The notes below the pieces were generated by a model. It was not told the origin of the DNA. It worked only from the letters and a program-made list of their open reading frames with translations, and searched no databases. From Paenibacillus oryzae (GTDB taxonomy: Bacteria; Bacillota; Bacilli; Paenibacillales; Paenibacillaceae), in assembly GCF_001675045.1 (NCBI RefSeq), contig NZ_LYPA01000028.1, forward strand, positions 33,530-97,529: a DNA stretch of 64,000 bases. The letters are read 5' to 3'. Positions 8,383 through 16,195 of this stretch are shown here, piece after piece. Position numbers and translations under genes: made by a program. Position 1 is the stretch's first letter, and the number at the start of each line of letters is the position of its first letter.

Positions 8383-8454
8383 ATGGACTCCAAAGGAAAA
8401 GGAGGTTTTGGAGGTGTTATGATATGTAGCGTACAAATGAATGGTATCTGTTAA
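8383..8454 (+). CDS. possible small Gly-rich, Cys-containing peptide
   Basis: ATG 8383 (AAAAGGGG 11 bases upstream) opens 23 codons beginning MDSKGKGGFGGVM and ending with two Cys, the last residue being Cys. The Gly-rich segment is partly a by-product of two Shine-Dalgarno-like tracts (GGAGG at 8401 and 8410), so translation may instead start at ATG 8419, giving 11 residues. Either way a strong ribosome site precedes a very short frame. It sits just inside the left dif-like site, upstream of secreted-protein genes. No family was recognised. Confidence 0.35.
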   Translation: MDSKGKGGFGGVMICSVQMNGIC

Positions 8455-8616
8455 GCTTTTTGCGACCTTTGTTACATCCTCATAAGAAGACCAGTTTGCA
8501 GCTTTAAAGCAGGTTCTGGAGAAGCGTTTCTATTCCATAAACGAAACGTTTTCATTAAAAACAAGCATGCGCTCTGTTATAGTTTCCATATATTGCGAGC
8601 GTAGGAAGGGGAGTTT

Positions 8617-9954
8617 ATGATTATGAAAAAATGGCCTAGAATCACAGTTATAGCAACTACGCTCATCCTTCTCGGGGTCGCGACTTCTCAAGTATTACAA
8701 GCATCAAACCCGACCATTACGAGTGAAAATAAGCTAGTGGCTGTCCCGTACGAAAAAAATGTTAGTAATGTTATGGTTGGGGAAAACGGCGAGGTTCTGT
8801 TGGTCGACTCAATTACTGATGAAGAGTATTCGGAAATGATGAGTATACTCTACCCTAACGGCATTGTAGATGCACAGGGGCAAGATATTCCCGGTATAAA
8901 CGACTTTGACGAATCTCGTGCAAAATTCGTCGCCGAACATATGAAAGCATATTCGTTAGTTGGAGAGGAGAGATCCGAAGTTACACTGACACCGTTTAAG
9001 ATCTCCATTACGGATGAATCGAACGGCGAGTACAAGAGTTTGTTTTATAGAGCGAGCGTCGGTAAAGATAACTTTGTTTTCCCTTCCGAATGGGGGAACC
9101 AGTCATTCGGCTTTATCTCCATCAGTGAAAAAAATATTTATTTAGCCTATACGGATATGGGGATTTGGCGGATAGATCCAGAAAACATGACCGCAAAAAA
9201 ACTTTCGTCGGATTCATACTCCGGCAAGTCTTTAGCTGAAATCAGCCTCGGGATAGCGAAACCTCATTCAGATTGGTACCTAACTTGGATCGATAGCGTA
9301 AACATTAGTCCTGATGGCAAGTATGTTGTTTATCGCACGAATCGAGACAGCATCGAGCTTAATGAGACATCTGTTTGGGGAATTGATCTTAATACCGGGG
9401 AAGAACAGCAACTGATTGATCCGTCCCTTAATAACGATATTGTCGGATTCATTACTGACAGCAATGTTGTTGTGGGAGCACTCAGCGACACGCGTATCAT
9501 TGATGTAAATAACAAGACAGCTATCGCTGTAGATGTACCGAATCTGCCGAATTTACGTATCAGCAGCGTTAAGGATGGAAAAATCGTGATATCAAGTTAC
9601 GATAATGGCAGTTCTAATTCCACTGCGTTCATTAGTAGTGTCGATGCATCAACAGGAAGGATATCTGAAATTTCCAGAGTTTCCGGATACCTTGATGGCG
9701 AACCCCGTTTTTCACCATCAGGAAGCAAAATTGCGATAGGTTATGGTAATGACCCAATGGTTGGCATTGACGATGTAATGATTGTTGACTTATCTACAAA
9801 TTCACAGAAATTGCTCTCCAACTCGTCGCAAAGCGCTCGCGCAGTTAACGGGAATATTATTCGTTTCCAATGGGTGAATGATGACGAAGTACTCGTCAAT
9901 GCGAGATATGGAAGTGATTCCACTAGCTTTATGGTTAAATCACAAGGGGAATAA
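8617..9954 (+). CDS. secreted beta-propeller-like protein (TolB/WD40-type)
   Basis: A 445-residue protein with an N-terminal signal sequence (KKWPR then a hydrophobic stretch, likely cut after VLQA). The body has repeated segments of the form SPDGKYVVY, SPSGSKIAIGYG and FQWVNDDEVLV, each followed by a WGIDLNTGE-like strand, as in TolB or PD40 beta-propellers. ATG 8617 has AGGAAGGGGAG upstream; ATG 8623 is an alternative. No catalytic residues were identified. It is the first large gene inside the dif-bounded block and is followed 29 bases later by an M23 peptidase gene, so the two are probably co-expressed. Confidence 0.75.
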   Translation: MIMKKWPRITVIATTLILLGVATSQVLQASNPTITSENKLVAVPYEKNVSNVMVGENGEVLLVDSITDEEYSEMMSILYPNGIVDAQGQDIPGINDFDESRAKFVAEHMKAYSLVGEERSEVTLTPFKISITDESNGEYKSLFYRASVGKDNFVFPSEWGNQSFGFISISEKNIYLAYTDMGIWRIDPENMTAKKLSSDSYSGKSLAEISLGIAKPHSDWYLTWIDSVNISPDGKYVVYRTNRDSIELNETSVWGIDLNTGEEQQLIDPSLNNDIVGFITDSNVVVGALSDTRIIDVNNKTAIAVDVPNLPNLRISSVKDGKIVISSYDNGSSNSTAFISSVDASTGRISEISRVSGYLDGEPRFSPSGSKIAIGYGNDPMVGIDDVMIVDLSTNSQKLLSNSSQSARAVNGNIIRFQWVNDDEVLVNARYGSDSTSFMVKSQGE

Positions 9955-9983
9955 TATTTTATATAACGAAAGGTGGTAAAAAA

Positions 9984-10892
9984 ATGAAACGAAAAATAAC
10001 GGCATTTGCACTTTCTATTACTGCCATTGCGTTCTTATTCACATCAAATGTATTCGCGGCTGATTACAGTATCGTTTTTGGGAATACGCCGCCGTCTATT
10101 GTGAATTTCAACTCGCCGCTTTCAACTACTTCAACTTCAGGCTTTGCGGCAGTGAACAGCAAGTGGAATCAGCCGCGTGCAGTTGGAACAAATCCCCATA
10201 ACGGAGTAGACCTAAAAGCCGCGTTGAATACAAGTGTATATGCACCATATGACGGGTGGGCAACTGGCATTACTGGTGCAGGTTCGTATGATATCGAATT
10301 TTTGGTGGATGCAAACAACAATAATAAAAAGGATGATGGAGACTATAAAATTAGGTTTTATCATATGAATAGCAGGGAACCTGACGGAAAGAAGAGTAAA
10401 GGGACTCTGATAGGCAAGTCTGGCAATCAAGGAACCAGCGCTGCACACCTTCATTTTGGAGTCTGTTCTACAACGGGTGGGTTGAAATGGCTCCGAAACG
10501 AGGTCAATTACAGACATTTATCTTCGACGAACTGGAACTCTGGCAAAGACCTCGACGCTTATTCCGTAGTAGCGTGGAATAACAACACTGCGTCATTTAC
10601 CTCGTATATCAGGAATGACGGCGCTAAGGAGTACTTTTCTGAAGTCAGAATGTACTATCGCACATCTTCGGGTACGTGGACTGATGGAGGTGCTTTAACC
10701 AGATCCGGAGATGTTTACAGTTATAATTTTACTGGCAAAGTCCCATCAGGAACATCCGTACAATGGATGTTTAGAATGATACGAAGTGGTGTTTCTCAGG
10801 CGGCATTCAGCCCTGCAAAATTCTATCAACCAAACAACAATCCTAACGCGAGTTCGTATCCTTATGAATATTGGACAAACACGGTCTCATAA
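9984..10892 (+). CDS. secreted M23-family metallopeptidase
   Basis: A 302-residue protein with a signal peptide (MKRK, hydrophobic core, cleavage after NVFA). LytM-type zinc ligands are visible: HNGVD (His about 72, Asp about 76) and HLHFG (about 155-159), plus the helper His in RFYHM. M23 enzymes cut peptidoglycan cross-bridges. The C-terminal roughly 120 residues form a separate beta-rich domain with many Tyr, Ser and Thr, possibly cell-wall binding. It lies in the dif-bounded block between the propeller-like protein and a lipoprotein. Confidence 0.85.
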   Translation: MKRKITAFALSITAIAFLFTSNVFAADYSIVFGNTPPSIVNFNSPLSTTSTSGFAAVNSKWNQPRAVGTNPHNGVDLKAALNTSVYAPYDGWATGITGAGSYDIEFLVDANNNNKKDDGDYKIRFYHMNSREPDGKKSKGTLIGKSGNQGTSAAHLHFGVCSTTGGLKWLRNEVNYRHLSSTNWNSGKDLDAYSVVAWNNNTASFTSYIRNDGAKEYFSEVRMYYRTSSGTWTDGGALTRSGDVYSYNFTGKVPSGTSVQWMFRMIRSGVSQAAFSPAKFYQPNNNPNASSYPYEYWTNTVS

Positions 10893-10913
10893 GTTAATAA
10901 TGTTAGCGCGATT

Positions 10914-10942
10914 ACACCCACGTAGTTTATCTGCGTGGGTGT
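10914..10942 (+). terminator. hairpin downstream of M23 gene
   Basis: ACACCCACGTAG (10914-10925) pairs with CTGCGTGGGTGT (10931-10942) over 12 bp with a 5-base loop. Only three T follow, so it may be a weak terminator or mRNA stabiliser. Confidence 0.55.
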
Positions 10943-10982
10943 TTGAAGTCCAGATTCATCTGTTGAAGGAGAGAAATCTATA

Positions 10983-11426
10983 ATGAGGAACTCCCATCAA
11001 AAGCTCCGTACAATGATGATACATGTGGCAATTACTATGTTAATCTTACTAGTCGGATGCAATAACAGTTCAAACGGAGAAACTAAAACTTTTAATTTTG
11101 GCGGACTCAAACTTGAGGTAACAAATGTCTACGAGGTTCGAACCGAGAGTATGAAGGATGATGGAGGTAACCCTTGGGAATACAGTGTTTTTGTCTATTA
11201 TCCCGGCGCACGTGTTACCGTATTAGCGGCCGATATGAGTGACGTGAATTTTAGTTCCGATGGAAAATCTCATGCGAATTGGGGTGTCCTCTTGGATTCG
11301 GATGCACGACAAGAAATCGTTGTCGATATGAAGTCATTTGATCTTACGTCAGATATGCTTGGCATTTATAGCCTTGAATCCAACTTGTATGTATTGAAAT
11401 TTGAGATGTATAAGAATAAAAAATAG
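10983..11426 (+). CDS. small lipoprotein of unknown function
   Basis: A 147-residue protein with a lipobox LLVGC at about residues 22-26, followed by a short Asn/Ser linker and a compact beta-rich domain (NFGGLKLEVTNVYEVRTE). GAAGGAGAG lies just upstream of ATG 10983. It should be anchored to the outer face of the membrane. It follows the M23 gene across a hairpin. No family was recognised. Confidence 0.75.
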   Translation: MRNSHQKLRTMMIHVAITMLILLVGCNNSSNGETKTFNFGGLKLEVTNVYEVRTESMKDDGGNPWEYSVFVYYPGARVTVLAADMSDVNFSSDGKSHANWGVLLDSDARQEIVVDMKSFDLTSDMLGIYSLESNLYVLKFEMYKNKK

Positions 11427-11441
11427 CGAAAACTAAAAAAA

Positions 11442-11459
11442 GCCGATCAGATGATCGGC
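11442..11459 (-). terminator. terminator for the leftward small membrane gene
   Basis: GCCGATCA/TGATCGGC is a perfect 8-bp stem with a 2-base loop and seven T on the minus strand (A at 11435-11441). It lies 18 bases past the stop of the minus-strand gene. Confidence 0.75.
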
Positions 11460-11476
11460 CGCCAGCTTAAGTCAAG

Positions 11477-11699
11477 CTATCTGCTATGTCTTTCAATATC
11501 GCTCATGGATCTGGTACGTTTATGCTGGTAACCATAATATTTGTCTAAGTTTTTAATTCTGATGACTGACGCCCATACGCCGCAAACCAGGATGACCAAT
11601 CCCATAAGAGCATAGGATACATTGTGATATTCAAAATAGAAGCCCGCAAAAATCCCGGCAATGATAAGAAGAATCAGGATTAGCGGCGTCCATTTTCAT
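11477..11699 (-). pseudogene. small two-segment membrane protein with frameshift at codon 2-3
   Basis: Reading leftwards, ATG at 11699 has an AGGGAGTG ribosome site six bases upstream. One A too many in the following AAAA run puts the ATG out of frame. If the run is read as AAA, a 73-residue protein results: MKWTPLILIL..., two hydrophobic segments (about 4-20 and 28-46) and a basic tail ending DIERHSR. The frame stays open to TAG at 11477 and is followed by a perfect terminator. It could be a decayed gene, a homopolymer sequencing error, or ribosomal slippage. Confidence 0.6.
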
Positions 11700-11830
11700 T
11701 AAAGCACTCCCTATGTAACTTCGTTCGCTTAAATATGTAACTACCCGCCTATAATCATTCATTTATCTTTACATGCTTGGGTATCTATGGTAAACTTCCT
11801 ATCCATTAACTTGAGAGAGGGAAGAGACTG

Positions 11831-12379
11831 ATGATAATAGAACACCGGGATTTTCATGTAAAAGGGGTATCGTATAAGATTCGGCCGGCAGTTAGAGGGG
11901 ATGCAAAAAAGCTGTCTGAGCTTCGATTGCAAATAGACGGCGAAACGGAAAATATGGACAGGGAGCAAGGGGAAGGCTTCATCGATGAAGCAGGATTTGA
12001 ACGCATTATTGAAAATGATGCAAATCATCCCAGAAACTTATTTTTAGTCGCAGATTGTGACGGGAGATTAATAGGGTATTCCCGCTGTCAAGGCTATGAT
12101 CTAAAGCGTTTTTCCCATAAAGTCGTATATGGCTTAGGGGTGCTGATGGATTTTTGGGGATATGCTATCGGTAAAAACCTAATGATAGAAAGCATAGCAT
12201 GGGCTGATTCTATCGGGATCAAAAAAATAGTGCTTGAAGGCGTGCTCGAAACTAACGAAAAGGCGATTGATATGTATAAAAAACTGGGATTTGAAATCGA
12301 AGGCACGATGAAAAAGGATAAGCTGCTTTCCGATGGAAAGTACTACACCAGTTATATCATGTCAAGATTTAATGACTAG
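11831..12379 (+). CDS. GNAT-family N-acetyltransferase
   Basis: A 182-residue protein of RimI/RimJ type. The acetyl-CoA site lies around VLMDFWGYAIGKNLM (about residues 114-128), followed by the LETNEKAIDMYKKLGFEIEG helix-turn typical of the GNAT C terminus. GAGAGAGGG precedes ATG 11831. The substrate is unknown. It is the last gene before the right dif-like site and would be cargo of the block. Confidence 0.88.
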   Translation: MIIEHRDFHVKGVSYKIRPAVRGDAKKLSELRLQIDGETENMDREQGEGFIDEAGFERIIENDANHPRNLFLVADCDGRLIGYSRCQGYDLKRFSHKVVYGLGVLMDFWGYAIGKNLMIESIAWADSIGIKKIVLEGVLETNEKAIDMYKKLGFEIEGTMKKDKLLSDGKYYTSYIMSRFND

Positions 12380-12450
12380 GACTTATTTATAGAGAGTAGA
12401 TTGCCTACATAGTTAACCACATTAAATAAATGATTTAGTTAATATCATAA

Positions 12451-12478
12451 AACACACATAAACATAATTATGTTAACT
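12451..12478 (+). other. dif-like XerC/XerD recombination site, copy 2
   Basis: AACACACATAA / ACATAA / TTATGTTAACT. The left arm matches copy 1 at 10 of 11 positions and the right arm at 10 of 11; the 6-bp centre differs. The orientation is the same as copy 1, 4,482 bp away, so recombination between them would excise the enclosed genes. Confidence 0.55.
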
Positions 12479-12576
12479 GATAAGCTGCATTAACTTGACA
12501 GCTGAAAATCAAGGCGATACGCTTTTAAGCAGAAGTGACAAATGTGAGAGTTTCTAATGTAAATGGGGTATGTAAT

Positions 12577-13101
12577 ATGACAATTTCATCGGTTGAACAA
12601 CACCGTAAGGAAAGTCCTAAAATGGTCAACTGCATGATCATTACCGTGTCTGACACAAGAACGCCGGAAACAGACAAAAGCGGTGCTTTAATGACTGAAA
12701 TGCTGCTTGAGGCCGGCTACAATGTCGGAGCGTATCAGATCGTCAAAGACGATTATGCAGACATTCAGGGAGCTATCCGCAGCGGGCTTGCCAACGAAAC
12801 GATAGAAGCCATTTTATTAAATGGCGGTACCGGAATAGCGCTGCGGGATACCTCATACGAAGCCGTTCGTGATTTGCTGGACAAGGAAATGCATGGCTTT
12901 GGCGAAATTTTTCGTTATTTGAGTTATTCCGAAGATATAGGGACGGCTGCAATTCTGAGCAGAGCCATTGGCGGTGTGAGCGGAGGAAAAGCGGTGTTCT
13001 CCATGCCGGGCTCAACTGGAGCGGTACGTCTAGCCATTAGCCGGATCATAGCTCCGGAGCTGCGGCATGTGATGCGCGAGATTTATAAAGATATTAAATA
13101 A
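12577..13101 (+). CDS. moaB: MoaB/Mog-type molybdopterin biosynthesis protein
   Basis: A 174-residue MogA/MoaB-fold protein; family members adenylylate molybdopterin or act around that step of cofactor synthesis. Visible hallmarks are TVSDTRTPETDKSG (about 21-34), LLNGGTGIALRDTSYEA (about 80-96) and FSMPGSTGAVRLA near the C terminus. ATG 12577 is preferred to GTG 12535 because GGGG lies closer and the N terminus matches family length. No other molybdenum genes are adjacent; it begins 98 bases after the right dif-like site. Confidence 0.88.
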   Translation: MTISSVEQHRKESPKMVNCMIITVSDTRTPETDKSGALMTEMLLEAGYNVGAYQIVKDDYADIQGAIRSGLANETIEAILLNGGTGIALRDTSYEAVRDLLDKEMHGFGEIFRYLSYSEDIGTAAILSRAIGGVSGGKAVFSMPGSTGAVRLAISRIIAPELRHVMREIYKDIK

Positions 13102-13129
13102 GGCGTTACGACTGTTGTCTGCCTGTGCC

Positions 13130-13172
13130 AGTGGATATCTGTTTATTAGGAATACAGATGTCCACTTTTTTA
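13130..13172 (+). terminator. strong intrinsic terminator after moaB
   Basis: AGTGGATATCTGT (13130-13142) pairs with ACAGATGTCCACT (13154-13166), 13 bp with one G-U, followed by a T tract. Confidence 0.85.
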
Positions 13173-13235
13173 ATGAACAAACGGGTACTGTTTAAGCTTT
13201 GCATAATGTAGATTAGTGAGCAAGGAGGGATGCTT

Positions 13236-14624
13236 GTGTTCAAACGACCCATTCAGGATCTGATTTCGTTTACAAATGCTGTTCAAGCAACTGAAGCCTG
13301 TCAAACTCGTCAATTTGAAGAGGTTAAAGGGGTATCGATTGATACAAGAACTTTGCAGAAGGGCAATTTGTTTATTCCAATTGTTCGAATTGACGACGGC
13401 CACAACTATGTAAAGCGGGCTTTTGAAAATGGGGCTGCTGCTTCATTATGGCAGGAGGATCATGGAGCTCCGCCAGAGGATTTGCCAATTATTATCGTCA
13501 AGGATACACTAGCTGCTTTGCAACATATGGCACGGGAGTATCGCAATCAATTAAACTGCAAAGTAGCTGCTGTAACAGGGAGCAACGGGAAAACGACAGT
13601 TAAGGATATGGTGACGTCCATCTTAAGCACAACCTGTAAGGTTCAAAAAACGCGTGGCAATTTAAATGGCGAATATGGGCTTCCATTAACCATTTTGGAG
13701 CTGGATGAAGATACAGAAATTGCTGTGCTAGAAGCGGGAATGAGCCATGCAGGGGAAATAAAGGCGCTTAGCAACATAGCCAGACCGGATATCGGGATCA
13801 TAACGATGATTGGTGTTTCCCATTTGTCCAATCTGGGGTCAAGAGAAGCCATTGCGCTAGCCAAATTAGAGCTGCTCCATGGCATGAACCATCATGGCGT
13901 CCTCATTATTAATGGCGATGAGCCTTTGCTTACGGATGCGCTTCCAAAACTGAAAATTCCAGAAGCGATAACAGTAAAAACGTTTGGCGCCATGGAGTCC
14001 AATCATTATTTTTCACCTCAAATTATCGAAACTTCGGCTGGACTTGCTTTTAAGGTGAGCCATTATGATGATGAGTTTTCTATGCCATTGCTTGGAAGGC
14101 ACAATGTATGGAACGCTCTGGCTGCCATAGCAGCGACAGATCATTTTGGGATTAGCGGGGAGAACATTAGAAAAGGGCTTGCCAACCTGGAGGTTACGGA
14201 AATGAGGATGGAACAGATACCAAGCCTGGAGGGCTTTTTAATTATAAACGACGCCTGGAATGCTAGCCCGGTTTCAATGAAAGCAGCAATCGAAGCCGTG
14301 TCAAATCTTGAAGGCTATGACAAAAAGGTTTTGGTTTTAGGCGATATGCTGGAATTGGGAAATGAAGAGTTGGCGTTTCATGAGGAAATAGCTGAGTATA
14401 TTGATACGTCAAAGATACACTCCGTTTTTACGTTCGGCAGGTTAAGCAAAGTAATTTCAGACAGCGTTAGCGGTACCAGTCTAAAAGGCAAAGCGAAACA
14501 TTTCACATCCAAGAAAGAGCTTGCTTCTGAATGCAGACGTATTTTAGCTAGCGATGATGTTGTATTGTTGAAGGGCTCGCGCGGAATGAAGCTAGAAGAG
14601 GTGTGCGATTTGCTGAAAATATAA
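13236..14624 (+). CDS. murF: orphan MurF-like UDP-MurNAc-tripeptide ligase
   Basis: MurF adds D-Ala-D-Ala to the UDP-MurNAc-tripeptide in peptidoglycan synthesis. The 462-residue protein from GTG 13236 (GGAGG seven bases upstream; ATG 13230 overlaps the ribosome site) shows P-loop TGSNGKTTVKD (about 114-124), the lid KTRGNLNGEYGLPL, EAGMSHAGEI, and the C-terminal NDAWNASPVSMKAAIE. The usual IGESH motif reads IGVSH here. The gene is isolated from any dcw cluster, so it is probably a paralogue, perhaps for a modified precursor or resistance-type peptide (inference). Confidence 0.85.
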   Translation: MFKRPIQDLISFTNAVQATEACQTRQFEEVKGVSIDTRTLQKGNLFIPIVRIDDGHNYVKRAFENGAAASLWQEDHGAPPEDLPIIIVKDTLAALQHMAREYRNQLNCKVAAVTGSNGKTTVKDMVTSILSTTCKVQKTRGNLNGEYGLPLTILELDEDTEIAVLEAGMSHAGEIKALSNIARPDIGIITMIGVSHLSNLGSREAIALAKLELLHGMNHHGVLIINGDEPLLTDALPKLKIPEAITVKTFGAMESNHYFSPQIIETSAGLAFKVSHYDDEFSMPLLGRHNVWNALAAIAATDHFGISGENIRKGLANLEVTEMRMEQIPSLEGFLIINDAWNASPVSMKAAIEAVSNLEGYDKKVLVLGDMLELGNEELAFHEEIAEYIDTSKIHSVFTFGRLSKVISDSVSGTSLKGKAKHFTSKKELASECRRILASDDVVLLKGSRGMKLEEVCDLLKI

Positions 14625-15129
14625 AAAACACACTAAGACACAAATAAGCTGTGCTTGACTTGTAGCGTGCGTACTGACTATGAGAGTAGGAGTATGGTAA
14701 GTGTCCAAACTTAGGGGTTAACCCAGTATCTTGAAGTGGTCTGTAACTTGTAGTGATCTGTTATTTGATGGGCATTTATTGGATGGACATTCATGACCGT
14801 TACAGTATGAAATAGCTGGATTTTGCTTGTTTAACGGTCATTCGTGTCCTTAAGCGCTCCAAATTGGCATAATGGGCTGGATTTAGGAGGCGGGACGGAC
14901 GTCAGTGTCCGTTACAAGCTGAAATACAGTCAAAAACAGCTCGTAAAGGACATTTTTGTCCGCTGGAAAGAAGCCGGCACAAAAATCTCTATTATAGCGC
15001 TCCTGATGGGCGCAGGGAGTTGTATGGCGCTTTTAAGTCAAGTCAGCTTGTTGCAAGAACTGACCCCTCTATGTCCCGCAGCGTTCCGGCGAGCTTGAAA
15101 ATAAGCATGCAAGGTTGCCTTAACTCCTT
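14625..15129. repeat. intergenic region with two copies of a 65-bp palindromic-pair repeat
   Basis: No gene. Four 14-bp palindrome-like units start at 14785, 14836, 14897 and 14948: GGACATTCATGACC, GGTCATTCGTGTCC, GGACGTCAGTGTCC and GGACATTTTTGTCC. They form two 65-bp pairs (14785-14849 and 14897-14961) with equal 51-base spacing inside each pair and related sequence between units (GTTACA then TGAAATA). This looks like a diverged tandem of a genome-wide intergenic repeat. Confidence 0.6.
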
Positions 15130-16158
15130 TTAGCTCCCGGGACAGCTCCGGCTCCTGTATTGCTGCGGCGTTATGCCAAGCTTCTTCTTAAACACCCGAT
15201 GCAAATAATTGGCGCTTGAAAAGCCGTTGCGAACGGCTACCTGGTCGATTGTATTGCGGCTTTCGGCAAGCTCTCGGCACACGTGATCAAGCCGGATGCT
15301 TTCTATATAATCGCTAAAGGTAGAGCCGATTTGCGATTTCATGATGCGCTGCAGCTGGCGCGGGCTAATATGGATGACCTCGGCAACCGCCTCCAGCGTC
15401 AACGGCTCCTGATAGTTATCCTTAATAAATTGCTCCGCGATCCGGCAGCGGTAGCGGTTAATATCGCGTGATGGAAGCTGCATATGCTCCGGTTCCGGAA
15501 AATAAGCCCGTGTCGTACGAAGCAATATCTGGATAATGCATTGACGGATGACGGTCAGCAGCCCGGGCTGGTTTTCGTACCAGGCGCGATAGGCGGCAAG
15601 GAAACACTCCATTGCCTTGAATCGGTCGTGGGAAGGACGGCGGGGGATAAGCCCAAGCTGGCGCACGCATGCCTCGGCTTCCCGCCACTCCGAAGCTGCT
15701 CCCCAGCTCTCGGCAGGCTCGCCGTCATCAATGCGGACAATCCGGATGCGCAAGCACAGCTCGTCCATGCCGTCCTTGTCATCGGCTTCCTGATAGTGCA
15801 TAACGCCCGGCGCTGTCACATACATCATGCCTTCGCCAACATGGCAAGGCGTATCCTCCAGTATAACCATTCCTGAGCCTCGCGGCACAAAATGAAATTC
15901 ATATTCCTCGGTATGCTTATGGAAACGGTCAATTTTGCCCGGAGGAAAAGCGGCCAGGTGGAAGCGGAAGACGCATATCCCATACGGCCCCCAGCGAAAA
16001 TCAGCCTGCACATGCTCCAAGGCATGCTGCTGCTCCTTCATGAGCTGGAAAGGATATCTGTGACCGCCATTCGCGGCAGCTTCGTTGATGGCGGGAGCAA
16101 GGTTTTGCCCCTCAGGAGCTTGCATTAGCGTTTCCGTTCCTGTTTGAAGCTTGGCCAT
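15130..16158 (-). CDS. AraC-family regulator with cupin sensor
   Basis: A 342-residue protein. Residues about 60-130 form a cupin with the HKHTEEYEFHFVPRG motif and a CHVGEGMMYVTAPGVMH turn, as in sugar-sensing AraC proteins. The C terminus carries the double helix-turn-helix (LTLEAVAEVIHISPRQLQR, then NTIDQVAVRNGFSSANYLHRVFKKKLGITPQQYR). AGGAGGAACGGC precedes the ATG at 16158. It lies directly downstream of two Gfo/Idh/MocA genes on the same strand and probably belongs to that operon, acting on the local sugar genes. Confidence 0.9.
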   Translation of the reverse strand: MAKLQTGTETLMQAPEGQNLAPAINEAAANGGHRYPFQLMKEQQHALEHVQADFRWGPYGICVFRFHLAAFPPGKIDRFHKHTEEYEFHFVPRGSGMVILEDTPCHVGEGMMYVTAPGVMHYQEADDKDGMDELCLRIRIVRIDDGEPAESWGAASEWREAEACVRQLGLIPRRPSHDRFKAMECFLAAYRAWYENQPGLLTVIRQCIIQILLRTTRAYFPEPEHMQLPSRDINRYRCRIAEQFIKDNYQEPLTLEAVAEVIHISPRQLQRIMKSQIGSTFSDYIESIRLDHVCRELAESRNTIDQVAVRNGFSSANYLHRVFKKKLGITPQQYRSRSCPGS

Positions 16159-16195
16159 TGCCGTTCCTCCTGCAACATTATTTATGAACAGCCGC

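Noticed and set aside
11708..11743. Twin TATGTAACT strings as a third dif-like site
   Set aside because: They do not give the 11+6+11 arm layout or a TTATGT right arm.
14785..14961. CRISPR array
   Set aside because: Units are degenerate palindromes with alternating spacing and related spacers, and no cas genes are present.
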